This document shows, one piece after another, positions 57,403 to 64,000 of a stretch of DNA of 64,000 nucleotides. The stretch lies in contig JAJEAL010000093.1 of assembly GCA_022822785.1 (NCBI GenBank), positions 1 to 64,000 of the forward strand, written 5' to 3'. Origin of the DNA: Candidatus Poribacteria bacterium. GTDB taxonomy: Bacteria; Poribacteria; WGA-4E; PCPOR2b. How positions within the stretch are numbered: position 1 is the first letter of the stretch; each line of letters opens with the position of its first letter. A model generated the notes under the pieces. That model made no database searches. It saw nothing but the letters and a program-made list of their open reading frames with translations, and was not told where the DNA came from. The position numbers and the translations under genes were made by a program.

Positions 57403-57893
57403 AAAGTCAACTTGGAGATAACATATTCACCACCACTATTGATAAGTTTGTGAATTGGGGACGAAAAAACTCCCTCTGGCCAATGCCGTTCGGTACTGCC
57501 TGTTGCGCCATTGAAATGATGGCAACCTTGACGTCGAAGTTCGACCTTTCGCGCTTCGGTGCGGAAGCGATTCGATTTTCGCCGCGTCAATCGGATTTGC
57601 TAATTGTTTCGGGGCGTATCTCCATTAAAATGATGCCGGTCCTCAAGAAAATCTACGACCAGATGCCCGATCCGAAATGGGTCATCTCAATGGGGGCATG
57701 CGCCTCTACGGGCGGTGTTTTTGATACTTACACCCTAGTGCAGGGCGTGGACGGATTTATCCCCGTCGATATCTATATCCCCGGATGCCCACCACGTCCT
57801 GAAGATCTCATTGATGCTGTCATGCAGGTTCAACGCATCGTAGAACAAGAAAGTGTCTCCCCGAAAAAACGGAGTAGAGCAATCGCTAGCTAG
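57393..57893 (+). CDS. nuoB: NADH-quinone oxidoreductase subunit B
   Basis: A 166-residue subunit carrying the N2 4Fe-4S cluster, which donates electrons to quinone. The cluster cysteines are visible as the pair in [12 protein letters not shown], in [10 protein letters not shown] and in [11 protein letters not shown]. An upstream TTG at 57372 extends the frame, but GTG 57393, with AAAGGCGG upstream, fits the family start and gives a 10-base overlap with nuoA, implying coupled translation. Confidence 0.96.
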   Translation: MGLESQLGDNIFTTTIDKFVNWGRKNSLWPMPFGTACCAIEMMATLTSKFDLSRFGAEAIRFSPRQSDLLIVSGRISIKMMPVLKKIYDQMPDPKWVISMGACASTGGVFDTYTLVQGVDGFIPVDIYIPGCPPRPEDLIDAVMQVQRIVEQESVSPKKRSRAIAS

Positions 57894-57935
57894 CAGGAAT
57901 AGTGGCCGTATACCTGATTCAGAGGATAAAATCCA

Positions 57936-58466
57936 ATGAGTGAACAGCACCACCCCCTTGTCGTGCAAAAAATTCAGGAGAAATACCCCGATGCCGTTCT
58001 TGATGTTGCCGACGCACGAGGTGAACTGACGGTTACGGTCAATAAAGATGTCATCTACGACCTGATGGCATTCCTGAAAAACGATTCAGAACTCACATAC
58101 AACTTTCTCGCGGATGTCACAGCGGTCGATTATTCCTTAATGGAAGATACCCTGATGAAATACGACTACGCCCGGTTCATGCTCGTCTATCATCTACTCT
58201 CGACCGAAAAGAAACAACGTCTGCGCGTCAAAGTACCTGTGCATGAAAACGAACTGAGCATTCCATCAATGGCATCAATTTGGAAAGTGGCAAATTGGTT
58301 GGAGCGGGAAACATACGACATGTTTGGAATCATCTTTGAGAACCATCCAGATCTACGGCGGATTTTAATGCCCGATGATTACGAAGGGTACCCGCTTCGT
58401 AAGGATTACCCACTGCGCGGGCGTGGGGAACGCGAGACCTTCAACTTTGAACAGCAAAATCTGTAA
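57936..58466 (+). CDS. nuoC: NADH-quinone oxidoreductase subunit C
   Basis: A 176-residue soluble-arm subunit. The conserved pieces are LTYNFLADVTAVDY, SIWKVANWLERETYDMFGI and the C-terminal RRILMPDDYEGYPLRKDYPL. NuoC is separate from NuoD here, whereas they are fused in enterobacteria. ATG at 57936 after AGAGGA. Confidence 0.96.
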   Translation: MSEQHHPLVVQKIQEKYPDAVLDVADARGELTVTVNKDVIYDLMAFLKNDSELTYNFLADVTAVDYSLMEDTLMKYDYARFMLVYHLLSTEKKQRLRVKVPVHENELSIPSMASIWKVANWLERETYDMFGIIFENHPDLRRILMPDDYEGYPLRKDYPLRGRGERETFNFEQQNL

Positions 58467-58530
58467 TATATTCTAGGTTCACTTTTCAATTATCAGTAGA
58501 AAATTTCCACTCCCCACCGGAGAAAAAGAG

Positions 58531-59727
58531 ATGCACAAAGATCCAGATCGAGTTTCTGGCGAGCCAATGACGTTAAACTTTGGTCCCCAGCATCCGGCAA
58601 CCCACGGTACGCTTAGAATTGTCGTCGAACTTGACGGTGAAACTGTCCTAAAAGCAACACCGCATCTCGGTTACTTACATACCGGTTTCGAGAAGCTAGG
58701 AGAGCACCACGACTACAACCAGTATATCGTTGTAACCGACCGGATGAACTACCTCTCACCGTTGTCTAATAACTTCGGCTATGTGCTCGCTGTGGAAAAG
58801 CTGCTGGATATCCAAGTTCCAAAGCGTTGCGAATACATTCGCGTAATCCTTGCTGAGCTCTCCCGCATAGCAGATCACATGGTATGGCTCGGTATGGGGG
58901 CATTGGACCTCGGGGCATTTACCATCATGTTATACGGCTTTGCAGAACGGGAGAAATTGTACAGTATCTTTGAGAAAACTACCGGTGCCCGTTTGACCAC
59001 TAGCTATACCCGTGTCGGCGGGTTGATGAGAGATATCTACGACGGTTTTGAAGAAGATGTCCGCGCGTTTCTGAATAGCTTTCCAAAAACCCTAAAGGAG
59101 GTCCACACCCTCCTAACCCGAAACCGAATTTGGATGGATCGCACCAAAGAAGTTGGGGTAGTTTCAGCGGAAGATGCAATCGATTACGGCTTCACAGGAC
59201 CATGTCTTCGCGCCTCCGGTGTAGATTGGGACTTACGAAAAGCAGAACCTTACTCTTGCTATGAGGACTTCGAGTTTGATGTTCCTATCGGTGCCAACGG
59301 CGATGTTTATGACCGCTATCTCGTGCGCATGGAAGAGATGGTTCAGAGCGGTCGAATCATCCGCCAGGCATTGGATAACTTGCCAGATGGACCTGTCAAT
59401 GTAGAGGACTATAAAATAAGTCTACCAACGAAAGAAGATGCCTACGGGAATATCGAAGGACTAATCCACCACTTCAAGATTATTATGGATGGACATGGCG
59501 TCCAACCCCCTAAAGGGGAGGTTTACTGTGCTACCGAGTCCCCAAATGGTGAACTAGGATTTTACATTGTCAGTGACGGCAGCGGCAAGGCATATCGAAT
59601 CCGTATTCGTCCACCCAGCTTTATACACTTTCAAGCGTTACCTCACATGATTGAAGGCGGCATGGTATCAGATATCGTCGCCGTATTAGGCAGCCTAAAC
59701 ATTATTGCCGGGGAATTGGATCGATAA
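58531..59727 (+). CDS. nuoD: NADH-quinone oxidoreductase subunit D
   Basis: A 398-residue 49-kDa-type subunit that forms the quinone-binding cavity with NuoB. Motifs: NFGPQHPATHGTLRIVVELD at the start, PHLGYLHTGFEKLGEHHDYN, RADHM-type RIADHMVWLGMGALDLGA, and the C-terminal VLGSLNIIAGELDR. Length and ends are complete. GGAGAAAAAGAG precedes the ATG. After it, the operon is interrupted by a gene that is not part of complex I. Confidence 0.97.
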   Translation: MHKDPDRVSGEPMTLNFGPQHPATHGTLRIVVELDGETVLKATPHLGYLHTGFEKLGEHHDYNQYIVVTDRMNYLSPLSNNFGYVLAVEKLLDIQVPKRCEYIRVILAELSRIADHMVWLGMGALDLGAFTIMLYGFAEREKLYSIFEKTTGARLTTSYTRVGGLMRDIYDGFEEDVRAFLNSFPKTLKEVHTLLTRNRIWMDRTKEVGVVSAEDAIDYGFTGPCLRASGVDWDLRKAEPYSCYEDFEFDVPIGANGDVYDRYLVRMEEMVQSGRIIRQALDNLPDGPVNVEDYKISLPTKEDAYGNIEGLIHHFKIIMDGHGVQPPKGEVYCATESPNGELGFYIVSDGSGKAYRIRIRPPSFIHFQALPHMIEGGMVSDIVAVLGSLNIIAGELDR

Positions 59728-59836
59728 TATCAATAAGCCTTGCGTCCTCGGGATACGGAGGACATCTGCCTGCAACCGGACTATCCAGTATCTATTGGGA
59801 AAAAATACATTATTAATCGCAGCGAAAAACGAAAAC

Positions 59837-60541
59837 ATGAAGCGATTAGCTCTTCTTTTATTATTCGGTCTCTGGCTCATTTCCAGGCCAGTTTTTTCCC
59901 AAAATCTAATAACAGGATCAGTTCGCGGATACGTCTCTGATACTACAAGGGCGCAGCTCCCAATTGACGGAGTCAGAGTTGTTCTTACCGCTGCCGATGG
60001 ACTCGAAACTGTAGGTGAAACGGACAACAACGGTGAATTTGAAATAGCCGGTTTGGCGCCCGGTCGGTATCTGCTAAGTTGTTATAAAGACGCGTACTGG
60101 AACTGTGTCGGTAAATCGGTCACAGTCATCGCCGGCGGCAGCCACTACGTCCGGCTTAGAACAGCTGAACATGCAAAAACAGGGGCAGTTCGTGGTTATG
60201 TCTCTGATACTACAAGGGCGCAGCTCCCCGTCGAAAGGGTCAGAGTTGCTCTCGTCGCTGCTAGCGGACTCGAAACTGAAGGTGAAACAGCTAGTAATGG
60301 TGAATTTAGGGTAGTCGGGTTGGTGCCCGGTCGGTATCTGTTGAGTATTTACAAAGATGGTTATCTTGAGCGTACTGGCAAACCGGTTACAGTTGTTGCT
60401 GGTGGGGAGCATTACGTACCTCTAAAAATAATCAAACAAGAACCGCCGTGGCTGCTACTTATCTGTTTAGGAACCGCTGCAGTCTTGATTGTTGGCATAG
60501 CCATTGTTGCAGGTTTGCGAACCGATCAACCCCCAGACTAA
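59837..60541 (+). CDS. Secreted two-repeat carboxypeptidase-regulatory-like protein inside the nuo operon
   Basis: A 234-residue protein with a signal peptide (KRLALLLLFGLWLISRPVFS), two tandem domains of about 89 residues each of carboxypeptidase-regulatory-like (beta-sandwich) type, and a C-terminal hydrophobic helix (LLICLGTAAVLIVGIAIVAG) that would anchor it. Both repeats share RGYVSDTTRAQLP, NGEF and PGRYLLS. A 28-base identical run at 59934 and 60201 shows recent duplication. The ATG lacks a ribosome site; a longer frame from 59705 overlaps nuoD but would hide the signal. It is not a known complex I subunit, yet lies between nuoD and nuoE on the same strand. Confidence 0.75.
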   Translation: MKRLALLLLFGLWLISRPVFSQNLITGSVRGYVSDTTRAQLPIDGVRVVLTAADGLETVGETDNNGEFEIAGLAPGRYLLSCYKDAYWNCVGKSVTVIAGGSHYVRLRTAEHAKTGAVRGYVSDTTRAQLPVERVRVALVAASGLETEGETASNGEFRVVGLVPGRYLLSIYKDGYLERTGKPVTVVAGGEHYVPLKIIKQEPPWLLLICLGTAAVLIVGIAIVAGLRTDQPPD

Positions 60542-60641
60542 CGGAGATTATGGTGTCTACTCTCCGCGAATAATAGAGGCTTTAGACGCCTTAACTGACA
60601 CAACGCATGTGTAGCCACTTATTCTCAAAAGGAATGAGCAG

Positions 60642-61163
60642 ATGTCCAATGAACTAATTCAAATAGAAACGCCATTCCAGTTTTCAGACGAAAATCAGCA
60701 AGAGTTTGATCGGCTGATTCAGTGGTATCCGGTGAAGGAAGCCGCAATGCTTCCTACACTGCACCTAGCACAGAAACAGGTAGGCTATATCAGCCCTGCT
60801 GTGATGGAACATGTCGCTGCACTCCTAGAAGTGTCGGTGATGAAGGTTAAAGATGTGGTGACATTCTATCCGATGTTTTTCGAAGAACCTGTAGGCAAAT
60901 ATGTCATCCGCGTTTGCTACACGCTTCCCTGTGCGTTGAGAGATTGTAAATTGGTACTGGAGCATATCAAACAAAAATTTGAGATAGATGTTGCCTCTGA
61001 AACAGATTTGGCAAAAGGCACCACCTCGGACGGGAAATTTACCTTGCTGAAATCAGAGTGTCTAGCATCTTGTGATGTGGCACCCGTCGTGATGATCAAC
61101 GATGATTTGTATAAGAACCTCACTCCGCAAAAGATGGATGAGATTTTGGATAGCTTAGAGTAG
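60642..61163 (+). CDS. nuoE: NADH-quinone oxidoreductase subunit E
   Basis: A 173-residue 24-kDa-type subunit with a 2Fe-2S cluster. The four ligands are in RVCYTLPCALRDC (C-x4-C) and LKSECLASCDVAPV (C-x3-C). It partners NuoF in NADH oxidation; nuoF begins 24 bases later. AAAGGA precedes the ATG. Confidence 0.96.
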   Translation: MSNELIQIETPFQFSDENQQEFDRLIQWYPVKEAAMLPTLHLAQKQVGYISPAVMEHVAALLEVSVMKVKDVVTFYPMFFEEPVGKYVIRVCYTLPCALRDCKLVLEHIKQKFEIDVASETDLAKGTTSDGKFTLLKSECLASCDVAPVVMINDDLYKNLTPQKMDEILDSLE

Positions 61164-61186
61164 GAACAAATTTAAGGTTACAACTC

Positions 61187-62659
61187 ATGGTTCAAGAAAG
61201 ACGCATTCTCTACGAACATCTGGATGTACCTGACATCAATACCTTTGATGTATTCCGTCAGTATGATGGGTATAAACACTTCGAGAAGACAATTCAGGAG
61301 TATCAGCCGGAAGAAATTTGCGATATGGTGATGAAATCCGGGCTGAAAGGGCGCGGCGGCGCAGGTTTTTCAACCGGGCTAAAGTGGAGTTTCGTACCCA
61401 GAGACATTGAACCGCGCTACCTGTGTTGTAACGCCGATGAGAGCGAGCCGGGCACCTTTAGCAATCGCTACGTACTTGAGAGAAATCCGCACCTGCTTAT
61501 TGAAGGTATCCTGATCTGCTGCTATGCAATGGGAATTAGCACGGCGTACGTTTACATCCGTGGCGAATTCACACTTGGCAAGCGTATGTTGGATGCCGCT
61601 ATCGAAGAAGCATATCAGCACGGTTATCTGGGAAAAAATATTCTAGGCAGTGGTTTTGATTTGGATATTTACACCCATCCAGGCGCCGGCGCGTACATCT
61701 GCGGAGAAGAGACCGGACTCATTGAATCCCTTGAAGGGAAACGCGGGCAACCGCGTGTTAAACCACCATTTCCGGCAGTCGAAGGATTGTTCCATAAACC
61801 AACAGTTGTCCAGAATGTAGAGACCCTTTGTAATCTACCTTTCCTCATGGGAAACGGTGTTGAATGGTATACGGATATTGGGCGTACTTATGCAGATACG
61901 CGAGCTAATCCGCCAACGCCAGACCCAAACACCGGGACAAAATTGTACTGTATCAGCGGAGACGTGAACAAGCCAGGCGTCTATGAACTCGATCTTGGTT
62001 TGTCCGCAGAGGAGCTAATCGAAGTTGCAGGCGGGGTCAAGGGTGAGCGCGTAAAAGCCGTTATCCCCGGCGGCAGCTCCGCACCGATTTTAACGCATTA
62101 TGAGTTGGAATGTCGTCTCGACTTCACCTCCTTAACACTCTGGAAATCAATGCTTGGTTCTGGTGGCATCATTGTCATGAACGAAACACGGAACATCGTC
62201 GATTGTCTCCTCAACATCATGAAGTTCTACGCACATGAGTCGTGCGGTCAGTGCACACCGTGCCGTTGGGGAACACCTTGGGTGAGAGATATCGTCCAAC
62301 GAATCGCCGATGGCGAGGGGCGACAAACGACGATTCAGCGCCCTAAGTTTGGCGTTGCGGAGGGTGGTAGATGGGGTGACACCGGTGAGATGGAAGAGGT
62401 TTACGAAGATCTTGATTTACTCGAAAGCGTCGCAAACAATATCGCAAATGTGGATACCATGACATGGAACACCATCTGCGTCTTTGGTATCGCTGTCTCT
62501 TGGCCCGCAGTGAGCTATCTGCGGAAATTCCGTCCCGAGTTTGAGGCTGCAATCCGTGAAGGGAAACTGGTAACATTGTCGGTAGAGGAAGCGACCGTGC
62601 CGCCGGAAGAGAATTACGCCTATCAGCAGCGGATAGTTCCGCAACTATTTGAAGCCTAA
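61187..62659 (+). CDS. nuoF: NADH-quinone oxidoreductase subunit F
   Basis: A 490-residue 51-kDa-type subunit that binds NADH and FMN and a 4Fe-4S cluster. SGLKGRGGAGFSTGLKWSF is the NADH site, YLCCNADESEPGTF the FMN site, and HESCGQCTPCRWGT the cluster motif (C-x2-C-x2-C, with a fourth Cys further on in MTWNTICVFG). It is somewhat longer than the usual 430 residues, with a C-terminal extension. AAGG precedes the ATG. Confidence 0.96.
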   Translation: MVQERRILYEHLDVPDINTFDVFRQYDGYKHFEKTIQEYQPEEICDMVMKSGLKGRGGAGFSTGLKWSFVPRDIEPRYLCCNADESEPGTFSNRYVLERNPHLLIEGILICCYAMGISTAYVYIRGEFTLGKRMLDAAIEEAYQHGYLGKNILGSGFDLDIYTHPGAGAYICGEETGLIESLEGKRGQPRVKPPFPAVEGLFHKPTVVQNVETLCNLPFLMGNGVEWYTDIGRTYADTRANPPTPDPNTGTKLYCISGDVNKPGVYELDLGLSAEELIEVAGGVKGERVKAVIPGGSSAPILTHYELECRLDFTSLTLWKSMLGSGGIIVMNETRNIVDCLLNIMKFYAHESCGQCTPCRWGTPWVRDIVQRIADGEGRQTTIQRPKFGVAEGGRWGDTGEMEEVYEDLDLLESVANNIANVDTMTWNTICVFGIAVSWPAVSYLRKFRPEFEAAIREGKLVTLSVEEATVPPEENYAYQQRIVPQLFEA

Positions 62660-62732
62660 GCTTTACCGGTGCTATCAGGAGCAGTAAGCAAACCGACCAA
62701 CGCAACGTTACGCGTTCCAGAATGAGGAAATC

Positions 62733-64000
62733 ATGGCATTCATTAAACTGAACGACCTCGAAGTTGAAGTTGAAGACGGGACCAATATCATTGAAGCTGC
62801 AAGGCAAAATGGCATTGAAGTACCACACTACTGTTACCACCCAGGGTTAACCCGCCCGGCAAACTGTCGCATGTGCCTTGTGGAGCCCCACGTCTTCTTT
62901 CCGCCTGCGGGCCAGGTTGTTCCAGACCGTCAACTCGCAACCGGGTGCACAACTACAGTGCGGACTGCACCGCCGGATCGGAAGCTGGATGGAAAGTATG
63001 ATTTTATTGTCCGCACCGATTCGCCGCGTGTGAAGCAGGCACGCGAGGACATCCTTGAGTTTCTACTCGTCCATCACCCGCTCGATTGCCCCGTCTGTGA
63101 CCAAGCAGGGGAGTGCGATCTACAGGATTTCAGTTTTAATCACGGCAGCGGCAAGAGCCGATATATCGAGGTAAAGAACGTTCCACCGAAAAAAGACCTC
63201 GGTCCCGATGTACTCCTCTATTCGACCCGATGTATTGTTTGTACCCGATGTATCCGCTTCTGCGATGAAGTTTCAGGCACTGGAGAACTTGGATTAATCC
63301 ATCGAGGTTCACACGACGAGATTGATATTCCACGCGACCATAACGGTAGCCCACTCCGGTTGCTCGATAATAAACTCGCTGGCAATGTCGTCGATATCTG
63401 TCCTGTTGGTGCCCTAACCAGCAAGGATTTTCTCTTTAAATCCCGCCCTTGGTTCATGAAGCAGGTCAATAGCGTCTGCCCGGGGTGTAGTGTCGGCTGC
63501 AATATCACCGTTGATTATAAGGAGGATGGCCTCTATCGAATTCAACCCCGCTTCCACGAGGACATTAATCAACACTGGATGTGCGATGACGGCCGGCTCG
63601 GCTATCACTACGTCAACAGCGAAGATCGACTCAAAATTCCGATGAAACAGGTAGATGGGGAACTCGTCCCAACCTCGTGGGCGGATGCATTGAATATCAT
63701 CACCGAGAAATTTTCTGAGGCCGACCCGGGCTCCATCGCGGTCATCGGTTCTGCCCAAGGCACCAATGAGGAGAATTACCTGCTGGGTAAACTAGCGCGT
63801 GAAGTCCTAAAAACGGAGTCGATCGGTCTATTTGGACGTGAACCGGGTGAGGAACACAAATTCCCGCAATTCACCATTGACGCTGACAAAAATCCGAATA
63901 CTCGTGGCGCACGGGATATGCTCAGACTAGATGACGAAACCGCTTTAGCCGGGGACGCACTTTGGGGTGGAATAGCAAATGCAAAGGTCGTTTACCTCGT
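62733..64000 (+). CDS. nuoG: NADH-quinone oxidoreductase subunit G (3' end outside window)
   Basis: The window's last gene, at least 422 residues, is the iron-sulfur-rich 75-kDa-type subunit. The start MAFIKLNDLEVEVEDG begins a 2Fe-2S domain (ligands in HYCYHPG, ANCRMCLV), followed by the His-Cys motif HHPLDCPVCDQAGECDLQ, two further Cys clusters (TRCIVCTRCIRFC and CPVGAL) and, near residue 250, VNSVCPGCSVGCNI, which opens the molybdopterin-like domain. The open frame continues unbroken to position 64000. The ATG at 62733 lacks a strong ribosome site (GAGG is close). Confidence 0.95.
   Translation, partial: MAFIKLNDLEVEVEDGTNIIEAARQNGIEVPHYCYHPGLTRPANCRMCLVEPHVFFPPAGQVVPDRQLATGCTTTVRTAPPDRKLDGKYDFIVRTDSPRVKQAREDILEFLLVHHPLDCPVCDQAGECDLQDFSFNHGSGKSRYIEVKNVPPKKDLGPDVLLYSTRCIVCTRCIRFCDEVSGTGELGLIHRGSHDEIDIPRDHNGSPLRLLDNKLAGNVVDICPVGALTSKDFLFKSRPWFMKQVNSVCPGCSVGCNITVDYKEDGLYRIQPRFHEDINQHWMCDDGRLGYHYVNSEDRLKIPMKQVDGELVPTSWADALNIITEKFSEADPGSIAVIGSAQGTNEENYLLGKLAREVLKTESIGLFGREPGEEHKFPQFTIDADKNPNTRGARDMLRLDDETALAGDALWGGIANAKVVYL

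Overview
The window is a dense bacterial chromosome segment of about 64 kb and roughly 45% G+C by eye. Its content resembles Candidatus Poribacteria (sponge symbionts or related marine lineages): a phytanoyl-CoA dioxygenase family enzyme, an enolase-superfamily sugar-acid enzyme, Gfo/Idh/MocA and DapA-like enzymes, TPR proteins with a characteristic C-terminal segment, a fused GlyQS, and many small palindromic intergenic repeats. The assignment rests on family composition, not on a marker gene. TTG and GTG starts are frequent.

Layout. 0.1-3.1 kb: a large single-chain methyltransferase/restriction-like protein. 3.2-6.1 kb: lon and an Hsp20 gene, overlapping. 6.2-10.0 kb: a giant HEAT-repeat lipoprotein. 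10-18.7 kb: a housekeeping run on the minus strand (phoH-like, ybeY, corC-like, tRNA-Pro, recO, glyQS), interrupted between recO and glyQS by a HEPN/MNT toxin-antitoxin pair, a broken type III methyltransferase fragment and a small antitoxin-like gene. 19-30 kb: a catabolic zone with sugar-acid dehydratase, PhyH oxygenase, SixA, DapA-like, Ldh-like, Gfo/Idh, SGNH hydrolase, carbon-nitrogen hydrolase and GMC oxidoreductase genes. 30.5-37.6 kb: two membrane proteins, purD, an orphan antitoxin between direct repeats, a TIR-TPR-UPF0175 protein overlapping a DUF3368 PIN-like gene, and pdxJ. 38-44 kb: gltBD. 44-53 kb: Uma2, a J-domain protein, a TCA set (divergent citrate synthase, isocitrate and malate dehydrogenases), larC split by a frameshift at an A9 run, and a methyltransferase-HNH fusion. 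53.5-56.9 kb: a TPP enzyme, an SDR and small membrane proteins. 57-64 kb: the complex I operon nuoABCD-x-EFG, where x is a secreted protein unrelated to complex I; nuoG runs off the window.

How the genes work together. Citrate synthase, isocitrate dehydrogenase and malate dehydrogenase make NADH and 2-oxoglutarate; NADH feeds complex I, and 2-oxoglutarate with glutamine feeds GltBD. The 19-30 kb genes look like scavenging functions for oxidised sugars or small organic acids. Toxin-antitoxin and restriction-like genes are scattered among housekeeping genes. The most unusual locus is 34.5-36.7 kb: a TIR domain, nine TPRs and a UPF0175-type antitoxin domain in one polypeptide, translationally overlapping the PIN-like partner normally paired with UPF0175. 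This may be an undescribed sensor-gated toxin or defence module. Other points of note are the probable programmed frameshift in larC, the tRNA-Pro half duplication, and several families of short dispersed palindromes.
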